Assembly: GCF_017573465.1 (NCBI RefSeq)
Contig: NZ_JAGEPF010000008.1
Span: 292,201 to 356,200 of the forward strand
Reading direction: 5' to 3'
Source of the DNA: Actinomadura violacea
GTDB taxonomy: Bacteria; Actinomycetota; Actinomycetes; Streptosporangiales; Streptosporangiaceae
Length of the DNA: 64,000 bases
Below, in pieces: positions 7,485 to 16,090 of the stretch; position 1 is the first letter of the stretch; the number at the start of each line of letters is the position of its first letter. Under the pieces are notes generated by a model. That model did no database searches. It saw only the letters and a program-made list of their open reading frames with translations, and was not told where the DNA came from. A program made the position numbers and the translations under genes.

Positions 7485-8519
7485 ATGCCCGGAAGGCCCG
7501 CATTGCTCCGACGCTCCAACCCCGTCGCAGGGCCGGGGATCCTCGCCCTGCTGCTCCCTCCCGTCCTGGCCGCCGCGCTCGCCGCGGCCGTCGCCGCCCC
7601 GGCCCGTCCCGCCGCGGCCGCCTCCGCGAACACCGCCGCGACCGGCGCGAAGGTCGTCGCGGAGACGACCGTCGCGCCCCGGACCATCGACCTCACCGTC
7701 CAGTCCCCCGCGATGGGCGGGCAGGAGAAGGTGCGCCTGCTCGTCCCGTCCGGATGGTCGAAGGACGCCCGCCGGACCTGGCCGACGCTGTGGCTGCTGC
7801 ACGGCGGCGTCGACGACTACACCGCCTGGACGCGCGGCACCGACGTCGCGGACCTCACCGCGCACTCCCCCGTCATCGTCGTCATGCCGGAAGGCGGAAG
7901 CTGCGGCAATTACTCCGACTGGTGGAACTACGGAAACGGCGGGCCGCCCGAATGGGAGACCTTCCACATGAAGGAAGTCCGCACGATCCTCCAGGAGGAC
8001 TACCGGGCGAGCGGCCGCAGCGCCATCGCCGGCAATTCGATGGGCGGGCTCGGCGCGATGCTGTACGCGGCCCGGTTCCCCGGAACGTTCACGGCGGCCG
8101 CCTCCTTCAGCGGATACGTCGACACCCTTTACGGCTACAAGCCGGGCGACGACTCGATCGGCTGGGGGCCGTCCTTCTCCTGCCCCGGCACCGACTGGCG
8201 GCGCGTCTGGGGCGCGCCCGACGCGCAGGCCGCGATCTGGCACGCGCACAACCCCACCGACCTCGCCGGCCGCCTCGCGGGCGTCCGCCTGTACGTGGCC
8301 AGCGGAAACGGCACGGCCGGGTCGCTCGGCGGCCTCCCGTTCACCGATCCCGTCGAGGCCGCCGCCGACAAGGTCTCGCACGCCTTCGTCGACCGGCTCG
8401 ACGCCCTCGGCATCCCCGTCACCACGAGGTTCTTCGACGGGCAGCACTCCTGGCCGTACTGGCAGCGGGACCTCCACGACGCCTACCCGATGCTGATGCG
8501 CGCCCTCGGCATCACGTGA
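7485..8519 (+). CDS. Secreted alpha/beta-hydrolase esterase (antigen 85 / esterase D-like)
   Basis: A 344-residue exported hydrolase. A hydrophobic, Ala-rich signal sequence spans roughly residues 12-45. The catalytic nucleophile lies in GNSMGG, a G-x-S-x-G elbow, and the probable catalytic His in GQHSWPYW near the C-terminus. LLHGGVDDYTAW contributes the oxyanion region. The domain resembles the mycolyltransferase/esterase family seen in many actinomycetes, acting on esters outside the cell. The start at 7485 is chosen because it places the signal sequence at the N-terminus; ATG 7416 is also in frame and neither has a strong ribosome site. Confidence 0.82.
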   Translation: MPGRPALLRRSNPVAGPGILALLLPPVLAAALAAAVAAPARPAAAASANTAATGAKVVAETTVAPRTIDLTVQSPAMGGQEKVRLLVPSGWSKDARRTWPTLWLLHGGVDDYTAWTRGTDVADLTAHSPVIVVMPEGGSCGNYSDWWNYGNGGPPEWETFHMKEVRTILQEDYRASGRSAIAGNSMGGLGAMLYAARFPGTFTAAASFSGYVDTLYGYKPGDDSIGWGPSFSCPGTDWRRVWGAPDAQAAIWHAHNPTDLAGRLAGVRLYVASGNGTAGSLGGLPFTDPVEAAADKVSHAFVDRLDALGIPVTTRFFDGQHSWPYWQRDLHDAYPMLMRALGIT

Positions 8520-8529
8520 ACACACGTTC

Positions 8530-8583
8530 ACTTGCGGCGTGTCGTCCTCAACCGAGCCGTTTCAAGGACGACACGCCGCAAGT
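8530..8583. terminator. 19-bp perfect inverted repeat, bidirectional terminator
   Basis: Arms 8530-8548 and 8565-8583 are perfect 19-base complements separated by 16 bases. The element sits exactly between two convergent genes, the esterase and the SpoIIE phosphatase, and its right arm reaches the phosphatase stop codon. There is no U-tract. A bidirectional terminator is the simplest reading; the unusual length is noted as a finding. Confidence 0.7.
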
Positions 8584-9818
8584 CAACGAGGGGCGGTGGC
8601 GCCGTGCCATTCCAGCAGCAGGACGGTCGCGTCGTCGTCGAGCCTGCCCTCGTGGTGCCGCAGGATGCTGTGCACGAGGCGCCGCAGCGTCTCCGGCACC
8701 GGCAGCCCGTCGGCGTTGCGGCGGATGATGAAGTCGACGAACCGGACGAGCCCGAACTCCTCCTTGTTCGGGTCGCGCGCCTCCACGATGCCGTCGGTGT
8801 AGAGCAGCAGCCGGTCGCCGGGTTCGAGCTGCTCCCGGCACACCGCCGGCTCGACGCCGAGGTCGGTGCCGAGCGGATGGCCCGGCTCGCACTCCAGCGT
8901 CGTCACCCACCGGCCGTTGCGGATCACGACCGGCGGCGGGTGGCCGTGCGTGATCCACGACAGCAGGCCCGTCCGGAGGTCCAGCTCCGCCAGCACCGCC
9001 GTGACGAACCGCCCCGACTCGTCCTGCTCGATCAGCACCTCCTCGATCGCGCGACCGCTCTCCACCAGGCCCGCGCCCTGCAGCCTGCTGTTGCGGTGCG
9101 CGGCGACCGCCAGGTTCGCGGTGATGCCGGCCGAGGTGTCGTGGCCCATCGCATCGAACACGGCCAGGTGGACGGTGTCGCCCGCGAGGCCGTAGTCGAA
9201 GGTGTCGCCGCCGAGCTTGTACGCCGGCTCCAGCGCCGCGCCGATCACCAGCGCGTCGTTGGCGAACGTCATCGGCGGCAGCAGCCGCCACTGCATCTCC
9301 GCCGAGACGGTCATGTCGCGGGTGCGCACCAGCCGGGCGAGCGAGTCGCTGGACGGGCCCTTGCTGACGATCATCAGGGCGACCAGGCCGGCGAGGTGCT
9401 CGGCGTCGGCGGCGGCCTCCTCGTCGCCGACGGCCACGGTCACCCGCATGACGCCGATCCGCTCCGTGCCGTCCAGGACCGGCACCCAGAGGTGGTGGGC
9501 GCCGTCCCCCTCCGGATGCCCCGTCACCAACTCCACGTTCTGGTACGCGCGGCCGCCGAGGGTGCCCTCCACGCGCACCTCCGCCGGCTCGGCCCCGGAC
9601 CCGCGCCCGGCGTCGCCGCCGTGCCCGGTCAGCAGCCGCAGCACCTGCTGCTGGAGGTCCACGACGTAGATCCGCACGTCGTGCAGGCCGGCCCGCGCGG
9701 CGTGCTCGGCGACCACGCCCGGCAGCTGCTCCAGCGAGATCACATGGCTGGCGGCCACCACGTCGCGCAGCAGCCGCTCGCCGCGTGGCAGGCCGCCCGG
9801 CCGTCCGTCGGCGCTCAT
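8583..9818 (-). CDS. GAF-SpoIIE (PP2C-type) phosphatase
   Basis: A 411-residue cytosolic regulator. Residues about 25-175 resemble a GAF sensor domain; the C-terminal half is a SpoIIE/RsbU-type PPM phosphatase with FDAMGHD (metal-binding Asp), LLLYTDGIVEARD and a closing DDDATVLLLEW. Such enzymes dephosphorylate anti-anti-sigma factors in partner-switching circuits. The start at 9818 (MSADGRPGG) is preceded by GGAGGTG at the right distance; upstream in-frame starts lack this. No anti-sigma or anti-anti-sigma gene is adjacent, so its partner lies elsewhere. It may be co-transcribed with the upstream kinase gene, about 100 bases away. Confidence 0.88.
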   Translation of the reverse strand: MSADGRPGGLPRGERLLRDVVAASHVISLEQLPGVVAEHAARAGLHDVRIYVVDLQQQVLRLLTGHGGDAGRGSGAEPAEVRVEGTLGGRAYQNVELVTGHPEGDGAHHLWVPVLDGTERIGVMRVTVAVGDEEAAADAEHLAGLVALMIVSKGPSSDSLARLVRTRDMTVSAEMQWRLLPPMTFANDALVIGAALEPAYKLGGDTFDYGLAGDTVHLAVFDAMGHDTSAGITANLAVAAHRNSRLQGAGLVESGRAIEEVLIEQDESGRFVTAVLAELDLRTGLLSWITHGHPPPVVIRNGRWVTTLECEPGHPLGTDLGVEPAVCREQLEPGDRLLLYTDGIVEARDPNKEEFGLVRFVDFIIRRNADGLPVPETLRRLVHSILRHHEGRLDDDATVLLLEWHGATAPR

Positions 9819-9914
9819 CGCCCACCTCCGCCTCGAGGCCATCCCCCCGGCATGGCTCCAGGTCAGAGCCCTACCCGGCATCGCCCCCCGGTATGAGTTC
9901 CGGGCGGGCCGGCC

Positions 9915-11729
9915 TCACTTGGGCAGCAGCGCGGCGAACTCGGGCTTCAGCAGGTCACGGACCTTGGCATAGGGGGCGCCGAAGTCGAGGTTGCCGCAGC
10001 CGTCGCTGCCGGAGGACAGCCAGGCGAGCTGGAAGTCGGACGCGGTGAGGAAGGCGCTCAGGTGCGGTGGAGTGCGAGTAGCACCCTGGTAGAGGCCCTC
10101 GGGCGGGGCCGGCTGGAGGTCGCCGGGCTTCCAGGCGTCGCTCGCCGGGCAGTCGGAGATCGCCGAGCGCCCGTCCCGCTGGACGAGCCGGGACTTCAGC
10201 GTCGCCAGCCCGCCGGCGGTGAGCGTGTCCGGGCGGAAGACGTCGGACGCGGCGAGCCGGCGCCCGGTGCGCAGATCGACGGTGACGACCTCGCCGCCGG
10301 GTGCGCCGTCGGCCTGCCGGCACCAGTCGGACATCTGGAAATAGCGGACGGACACGAGCCGCGGCCCCTGGAGCCCGACACGCGTCTTGATGCTCACGGT
10401 GGTCGGGGTGCTCCCGCAGCGGGTCTGCTTGCGGCTCGCCTTCGCCAGCGCGATCAGCTCGTCGAGCGGGGCGCGCAGCGCGGCGTTGACGCGCCGCTGG
10501 ACGTTCGCGTCGTGCAGCCCGGTGACGGTCGCGTACTTCGCGCCGTCCACCTTGATGGACGCGCCCGGGATCGTCTCGTTCTGGGCGGCCAGGGTGAGGC
10601 GGGGATGGTCCTGCGGGGCCTTCTTGGTGGAGTCCTTCGTCGCGTAGACGGCGCCTCCGGCCGCCGCCGCGACGACGGCGACACCGGCCGCGGCGAGCGC
10701 GCCCTTGCCGGCGGCGGTGGCGAGGAAGCCCTTCGCCGCGGTCGTACCGGCGGTGCCCGCGGTGCCCGCGGCACCGGACGCGCCGCCGCCCGCCCCGGCG
10801 GCACCCGCCGTGCCGGCCGACCCGGCCGCGCCCGCGCCCGCGGCGCCCGCCGCGCCCGGGGCGACCGCGAGCGCGCCCAGCGGGAACAGGGCCGCCAGCG
10901 CCACCGCGGCGGCCGCGAGGGCGCGCACGCCCCGCTGCTCCCAGTCCGGCCCGTACGCGGCGACCGCCGCCGACTCCAGCTCGGTGACGAACGCGGCGGC
11001 GCCCGGCGGGCGCTCCCCCGCGCGCTTCGCCAGCCCCCGGAACACCAGCGGGCGCAGCCTCTCGGGGACGTCCGCCACGTCGGGCCCGCCGCTCAGGTGC
11101 TGGTTCATCAGCACGGCGCGCTCCCCGGCCGCGAACGGCCGCCGCCCGGCCACGCACTCCACGAACACGCAGGTCGCCGCGTACACGTCGGTGGCGGGGG
11201 TGGCGGGCTCGCCGCGCCACTGCTCCGGCGCCATGTAGGCGGGCGTCCCCGCGGCCGAGCCCTCCCCCGCCAGCACGGCCACGCCGAAGTCGACCAGCTT
11301 GCTCAGCCCGTCCGGCCGGACGACGACGTTCGCGGGCTTGTAGTCGCGGTGCACGACGCCGACCGCGTGCGCGGCGGCGAGCCCGAGCAGCGAGCCCTTC
11401 AGCACGAGCAGCGCCGCCTCGGGCGCGAGCCGGCCGTGCTCGGCCAGCACCGCCTTCAGCGACGCGCCGTTCACCGCCTCCATCACGATCGCGGCGCCCT
11501 GCCCGCTCTCCACGAACCGGTAGAGGCGCGCGACGTACGGGCTGGTCAGCCGGCCGAGCATGGCGGCCTCCGCGCGCAGCCCGGCGACGGCGCCGGGGTC
11601 GCCGCCGACCAGGTACTTGATCGCGACGGGTGCGCCCGACTCGCCGTGCCGGGCCAGCACGACGCGGCCCTGCGCGCCGCGGCCGAGCTCGCGGTCCTCG
11701 ACGAAGCCCGTCAGCCGCCAGTCCTCCAT
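9915..11729 (-). CDS. Receptor-type Ser/Thr protein kinase with RsiV-like outer domain
   Basis: A 604-residue membrane kinase. The Hanks-type domain covers residues 8-260, with catalytic Lys38 (AIKYL), HRDYKPAN at 127-134 and a DFG near 148, so it looks active. After a hydrophobic span near 275 comes a long Ala/Gly-rich linker with many AGAAG-like repeats, a second hydrophobic stretch near 345, and an external domain of about 240 residues. That outer domain (DLRTGRRLAASDVF, LAWLSSGSDGCGNL) resembles the DUF3298/RsiV type that senses cell-wall components; this is inference. ATG 11729 follows an AGGAGG site. Typically these kinases couple wall or envelope signals to phosphorylation. Confidence 0.87.
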   Translation of the reverse strand: MEDWRLTGFVEDRELGRGAQGRVVLARHGESGAPVAIKYLVGGDPGAVAGLRAEAAMLGRLTSPYVARLYRFVESGQGAAIVMEAVNGASLKAVLAEHGRLAPEAALLVLKGSLLGLAAAHAVGVVHRDYKPANVVVRPDGLSKLVDFGVAVLAGEGSAAGTPAYMAPEQWRGEPATPATDVYAATCVFVECVAGRRPFAAGERAVLMNQHLSGGPDVADVPERLRPLVFRGLAKRAGERPPGAAAFVTELESAAVAAYGPDWEQRGVRALAAAAVALAALFPLGALAVAPGAAGAAGAGAAGSAGTAGAAGAGGGASGAAGTAGTAGTTAAKGFLATAAGKGALAAAGVAVVAAAAGGAVYATKDSTKKAPQDHPRLTLAAQNETIPGASIKVDGAKYATVTGLHDANVQRRVNAALRAPLDELIALAKASRKQTRCGSTPTTVSIKTRVGLQGPRLVSVRYFQMSDWCRQADGAPGGEVVTVDLRTGRRLAASDVFRPDTLTAGGLATLKSRLVQRDGRSAISDCPASDAWKPGDLQPAPPEGLYQGATRTPPHLSAFLTASDFQLAWLSSGSDGCGNLDFGAPYAKVRDLLKPEFAALLPK

Positions 11730-11996
11730 GCGCCCTCCTGGGGGGGGGAAGTGGGGACCAGTGTCCCAACCGTCGATGACGCCGTCAGGTGAACGAAGGT
11801 TCGGATCCGCCCCGATCGAGAGGTGATATGGGACACATCGGACAGTGTGCCGGCGCGGGCAGTGGACCGTTCGAAGCCACAGGTCACCGACCGGGTTTAT
11901 CGAATTCTGACAAAGCCGCCCCGAAAAGCACGGCCATGAATGTGGACGGGTAATGTGCTAAAACCCGGGTGGGGTTCGCCACGCGGAAGGATCTTC

Positions 11997-12881
11997 ATGG
12001 GCGCAGCGGAGGCTCGGGCCGCCGGCCGGGCGGCAGGAACGGAACCGGTCGACACCGCTCTCTATCCGCTGGACGAACCGCACGGCACCGGCTGGGCCGC
12101 CGTCGTTTCCCGGGTCCGCGAGGAGCTGGCGAATTCCGGGTGCTGCGTGCTTCCCGACTTCATTCGCGGCACATTGCAGCAGCAGTTGCGCACGGAATGC
12201 GCGGCGATCGCGCCGAACGCCCATTACGACGTCGAAACGGTGAACGCCTACAACACCGACATCGCCGCGCCGCTCCCCGACGGCCATCCGGGCCGTATCA
12301 CCGTCGAGCGCGGGAACGCGTTCGTGGCCCGCGACCTCATCCCCCGCCACCTGATCGTCCACCGGCTCTATTCCGACCCCCTCTTCCAGCGGTTCGTCGC
12401 CGCCTGCTTCGGGCTGCCGCGCGTCCATGAACTCGGCGACCCGCTGTCCGGGCTGTGCCTCAACGTCGTGAACCCCGGCATGGAGCACCCGTGGCACTTC
12501 GACACCAACGAGTTCACGGTGAGCCTGATGACGCAGCTCCCGCAGGACGGCGGCGTCTTCGAGTACTGCCCGAACATCCGCTCCGCGCGCGCGGAGAACT
12601 TCGCCGCCGTCCGCGCCGTCCTCACCGGCCGCAGCGGGCACCTCGTCCGGCGGCTCGAACTGCGCCCCGGTGACCTGCAGCTCTTCAAGGGACGCTACTC
12701 CCTGCACCGCGTCAGCGCGGTGCGCGGCGACGTCGCGCGGTACACCGCGATCCTCGCCTACAGCGAACGCCCGGGCGTGGTCGGCAGCGTCGCGCGCACC
12801 CGGCAGCTGTTCGGCCGGGTGCTGCCCGAGCACCTGGCGGCGGAGGGACGCGCCGTCCGCGTGGACGCGCTGCTCGACTGA
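11997..12881 (+). CDS. 2OG-Fe(II) dioxygenase, HalD/BesD-related but with an intact HxD
   Basis: A 294-residue non-haem iron oxygenase. The metal ligands appear as His167 and Asp169 in PWHFDTNEF and His237 in SLHRVSAVRG; Arg248 in VARYTAIL is the likely 2-oxoglutarate anchor. The arrangement around GGVFEYCPNIRS resembles the BesD/HalD amino-acid halogenase family, but the Asp is present where halogenases have Gly or Ala, so hydroxylation or desaturation is expected, probably of a free amino acid or small amine. ATG 11997 is preceded by GGAAGGA; an upstream in-frame ATG (11940) lacks one. It begins a three-gene cluster with a methyltransferase and a carnitine-type acyltransferase. Confidence 0.82.
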   Translation: MGAAEARAAGRAAGTEPVDTALYPLDEPHGTGWAAVVSRVREELANSGCCVLPDFIRGTLQQQLRTECAAIAPNAHYDVETVNAYNTDIAAPLPDGHPGRITVERGNAFVARDLIPRHLIVHRLYSDPLFQRFVAACFGLPRVHELGDPLSGLCLNVVNPGMEHPWHFDTNEFTVSLMTQLPQDGGVFEYCPNIRSARAENFAAVRAVLTGRSGHLVRRLELRPGDLQLFKGRYSLHRVSAVRGDVARYTAILAYSERPGVVGSVARTRQLFGRVLPEHLAAEGRAVRVDALLD

Positions 12882-12929
12882 AGCGAGAACGGCCCGGCAA
12901 CGCCCGCGCTCTCCAGGAAGGACCGCCCC

Positions 12930-13742
12930 GTGCGCTCCGACACGACCGGAAAGATCTCGCTCGACCACATCTACACCGCACCCGACCCGCGCGCCTACTT
13001 CGGCACTCTCCGGCGGCTCGACTACGACATCCCCGAACTGGCCAAGCCGCACTTCTCCCGGCTCATCGCCGAATACCGGGACGCCCGCGGCGTGCCCGTT
13101 CCGACGGTCGTGGACATCGGCTGCTCCTACGGCATCAACGCCGTCCTGCTGAAATACGGCGCGACCATGGCCGAGCTGTACGATCGCTACGGCGGCCGCG
13201 ACGCCGAACGGCTCACCCGCGGTGCGCTCCTGTCCCGCGACCGTGAGCTGGTCCGTTCCCGTGAAGGTGCGAATCGCGTCCGTTTCGTCGGTCTCGACGC
13301 GTCCGAGAACGCGCTTTCCTACGCGCTCGACGCCGGTTTCCTGGACGCCGCCGTGCACGCCGATCTGGAGGACGGCGATCCGACCGACGAGCAGGCCGCG
13401 CGGCTGGCCGGCACCGATCTGGTCATTTCCACCGGCTGCCTCGGCTACGTCACCGAGCGGACCGTCGCCCGCGTCGTCGAGGCGGCGGGCGCCCGCCGGC
13501 CGTGGATGGCGCACTTCATCCTGCGCATGTTCCCCTTCGACCCGATCGCCGACGCGCTCGCGGCGGCCGGGTACGAGACCGTCCGCGGCGAGGGCCTGTT
13601 CCCGCAGCGGCGGTTCGCGACGGCCGAGGAGCAGTCGCTCGTGCTGGACACGCTGGCGGACGCCGGCGTCGACCCGTCCGGCGTGGAGGACGACGGCCGG
13701 CTCTACGCGAGCCTGTACCTGTCCCGCCCGCGCGGGGAATGA
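12930..13742 (+). CDS. Class I SAM-dependent methyltransferase
   Basis: A 270-residue Rossmann-fold methyltransferase. Motif I is VVDIGCSYG (residues 60-68) and the acidic end of strand 2 is seen in RFVGLDASENAL. The substrate is not recognisable; given the neighbours (an amino-acid-type dioxygenase and a carnitine-type acyltransferase) an N-methylation giving a betaine-like product is an attractive guess. The start is GTG 12930 behind AGGAAGG. The stop codon overlaps ATG 13739 of the next frame (ATGA), so the two genes are probably translationally coupled. Confidence 0.8.
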   Translation: MRSDTTGKISLDHIYTAPDPRAYFGTLRRLDYDIPELAKPHFSRLIAEYRDARGVPVPTVVDIGCSYGINAVLLKYGATMAELYDRYGGRDAERLTRGALLSRDRELVRSREGANRVRFVGLDASENALSYALDAGFLDAAVHADLEDGDPTDEQAARLAGTDLVISTGCLGYVTERTVARVVEAAGARRPWMAHFILRMFPFDPIADALAAAGYETVRGEGLFPQRRFATAEEQSLVLDTLADAGVDPSGVEDDGRLYASLYLSRPRGE

Positions 13743-13777
13743 ACACCTTTGGTCCCGGGCGTAAGGAACGCCCGATC

Positions 13778-15598
13778 ATGGAGAACGAGGACGAAGTGAA
13801 CGCCACCCCTGAACCGTCGGGCCGGACCTTCGGCAACGAGGACGCGCTCCCCCGGGTGCCGCTGCCGACGCTCGACGAGACCTGCAAGCGGTTCCTGGAG
13901 TGGTGCGGGCCGCTGCTCACCGAGGCCGAGCAGGCGGAGACGCGCGCGGCGGTGGAGGAGTTCGCCCGCCCGGACGGCCCTGGCCGCCGGCTGCACGCCG
14001 CCCTTGAGCGCTACGACGCCGAGCCCGGCGTGCGGAGCTGGCTCGACACGTTCTGGCCGTACCGGTACCTGGGGCGGCGCGACCGGATCGCGTTGAACGC
14101 GAACTTCTTCTTCCTGTTCCAGGACAGCGGGGAACGGCAGCTGGAACGCGCGGCCGGGCTGATCGCCGGGGCGCTGGACTACAAGCTGCTGCTGGACGCC
14201 GAGGAGGTCCCGCCCGTCCTGCAGCGCGGCGCGCCGCTGTCGATGGAGCAGAACAAGTTCCTGTTCTCCGCCACCCGCATCCCGGGCGCCGAGCAGGACA
14301 CCGTCCGCGCGCCCTACAGCGCCGAGTGGCCGGGCCCGTCGCAGGCCAAGCACATCGTCGTGTTCTACCGCGGGAACATCATCCGGATGGACGTGATCGG
14401 CCCGGACGGCGTCCCCCACTCGCTGGACGAGCTGGTCGCCGGCCTCGGCACGATCATGAAGGCGGAGCCCGCGCCGGAGCCGTCCGCCGGTCACCTGACC
14501 ACCAAGGCGCGCGCCGAGTGGGCGGCGAGCCGGGAGGCGCTGCTGGCCGCCGACCCCCGCAACGCGCGGGCGCTCGACGACATCGAGACCGCGCTGTTCT
14601 GCGTGTGCCTGGAGGACGTCGCGCCGAAGAACGACCTGGAGGCGTGCGACAACCTGCTGCACGGCGACAGCGGGAACCGCTGGTTCGACAAGGCCGTCTC
14701 GCTGGTCGTCTTCGCCGACGGCACCGCCGGGATCAACGTGGAGCACTGCGGCCTGGACGGCACCACGATCCTCAGCTTCGTCGACGCGCTGCTCGGCGCG
14801 TCCGCGGAGGCGCACGCGCAGCGGTCCGGGGCCCGGTCGCAGGGCCTGCCGGTGATCGAGCCGGTCGAGTTCGCGCTGGACGACGCGCTGCGCGCCGACA
14901 TCCGCGACGCGGCCGCCGCGTTCGCCGCCTACGGCGCCGCGACCGCCACCACCTGCGTGTCGTTCGGCGACTTCGGCTCCGAGAAGGCGAAGCGGCTCAA
15001 GACGTCGCCGGACGCGTTCGTGCAGATGGCCTACCAGCTCGCGCACAAGCGGGCGAAGGGCGTCACCGGCGCCACCTACGAGTCGATCGCGACGCGGCAG
15101 TACCGCAACGGCCGCACCGAGGCGATGCGGGTCGTCACCCCGGAGGTGCTGCGGTTCGTCGCGGCGATGGACGACCCCGCCGCGGGCGCCGACACCCGCC
15201 GCGCCGCGTTCCGCGCCGCCGCCGAGGCGCACGTCCGGCGCGCCAAGGAGTGCCAGACGGGGCACGCGCCCGAGCAGCACCTGTGGGAGCTGCAGCTGAT
15301 CCGCAAGCGGCGCGGCGCGGAGCTGGGCGTCACCGGGCACCTGGCGCTGTTCGACTCGCCCGGCTGGGTGACGATGCGCGACGACTACCTGAGCACCAGC
15401 TCCGCGCCATCGGTGAACATCCGGTACTTCGGGTTCGGGTCGACGAGCGAGCAGTGCATCGGCGTCGCCTACGTCCTGCTGCCCGACCGGTTCAACCTGT
15501 ACCTGAGCACCCCGGAGCCGGTCGCGGGCGCCATGCACGACTTCGCCGACCGGCTGCGCGAGGCCGTCCACGAGCTGCAGGAACTGCTCGCCGGGTAG
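13778..15598 (+). CDS. Choline/carnitine O-acyltransferase family enzyme
   Basis: A 606-residue protein of a family mostly known from eukaryotes. Three landmarks are visible: GNRWFDKAVSLVV leading into VEHCGLDG, which carries the catalytic His near residue 323; TYESIATRQYRNGRTEAMR, matching the carnitine/CoA-binding strand; and DYLSTSSAPS, corresponding to the conserved S-T-S element. It would move an acyl group between CoA and a quaternary-amine alcohol. ATG 13778 is chosen because TAAGGAA precedes it; ATG 13739, overlapping the methyltransferase stop, would add 13 residues. It is the last gene of the oxygenase/methyltransferase cluster, which suggests a pathway making and acylating a carnitine-like molecule. 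Confidence 0.83.
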   Translation: MENEDEVNATPEPSGRTFGNEDALPRVPLPTLDETCKRFLEWCGPLLTEAEQAETRAAVEEFARPDGPGRRLHAALERYDAEPGVRSWLDTFWPYRYLGRRDRIALNANFFFLFQDSGERQLERAAGLIAGALDYKLLLDAEEVPPVLQRGAPLSMEQNKFLFSATRIPGAEQDTVRAPYSAEWPGPSQAKHIVVFYRGNIIRMDVIGPDGVPHSLDELVAGLGTIMKAEPAPEPSAGHLTTKARAEWAASREALLAADPRNARALDDIETALFCVCLEDVAPKNDLEACDNLLHGDSGNRWFDKAVSLVVFADGTAGINVEHCGLDGTTILSFVDALLGASAEAHAQRSGARSQGLPVIEPVEFALDDALRADIRDAAAAFAAYGAATATTCVSFGDFGSEKAKRLKTSPDAFVQMAYQLAHKRAKGVTGATYESIATRQYRNGRTEAMRVVTPEVLRFVAAMDDPAAGADTRRAAFRAAAEAHVRRAKECQTGHAPEQHLWELQLIRKRRGAELGVTGHLALFDSPGWVTMRDDYLSTSSAPSVNIRYFGFGSTSEQCIGVAYVLLPDRFNLYLSTPEPVAGAMHDFADRLREAVHELQELLAG

Positions 15599-15604
15599 CC
15601 GGGG

Positions 15605-16072
15605 TCAGCCGGTCACGAAGTGGCGGTGCAGGAGCGGCCCGAACCCGGCGATGGCCACGGCCAGCCCGGCCGCCACGTACAGGTCGCCGTGCGGCACCGA
15701 CCGCAGCAGGTAGGAGGCGAGGAGCGCGGCGGCGAGGACCGCGGCCTTCGCCGCGACCACGGGGACGAGCCTCAGCCGAGGCCCGCCGGCCGGGTGCGCC
15801 GCCGCGCGCCGCTTCTGCAGGAGATGCAGCAGCGGCGCGCCGACGAACAGCAGCAGCCCGAACTTCAGGGCGTGCTCCCACAGCGGCTGCCCGGCGTTCC
15901 AGGCCCAGACGGCGCCCATGGCCACGCCCGCGATCCGGTAGGCGCGCGCGGGCACGGCCGGACGGGTGGCGGGGCCGCGGCGCGCGGGGAGGTCGGTGCG
16001 GGTCACGGCTGCTCCTCGGTCGGCTTCGGTACGGGTCATGACGGCTCCTCGGCCGGCGGTGGTGTGGGTCAT
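15605..16072 (-). CDS. Small membrane protein of unknown function, downstream of TetR
   Basis: A protein of up to 155 residues with four hydrophobic segments (WAWNAGQPLWEHALKFGLLL, VVAAKAAVLAAALLASYLL, LYVAAGLAVAIAGFGPLL and one near residue 50) and a short C-terminus ending HRHFVTG. I do not recognise the family. Its start overlaps the TetR stop (ATGA), so the two are coupled. There are three alternative starts 33 bases apart (16072, 16039 and GTG 16006), each with its own GAGGAG ribosome site, because the start region is tandemly repeated; which is used is not decidable here. Confidence 0.65.
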   Translation of the reverse strand: MTHTTAGRGAVMTRTEADRGAAVTRTDLPARRGPATRPAVPARAYRIAGVAMGAVWAWNAGQPLWEHALKFGLLLFVGAPLLHLLQKRRAAAHPAGGPRLRLVPVVAAKAAVLAAALLASYLLRSVPHGDLYVAAGLAVAIAGFGPLLHRHFVTG

Positions 16073-16090
16073 GACGGGTCCTCCTCGGAC
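16004..16090 (-). repeat. 33-bp repeat triplicating a ribosome site and start codon
   Basis: Three imperfect 33-base units each contain GAGGAG, a 6-8 base spacer and ATGAC or GTGAC. They encode MTHTTAGRGAV, MTRTEADRGAA and VTRTDLPARRG in succession. Confidence 0.7.

Noticed and set aside
11997..12881. Radical halogenase
   Set aside because: The metal-binding Asp169 is present; halogenases of this family have Gly or Ala there.
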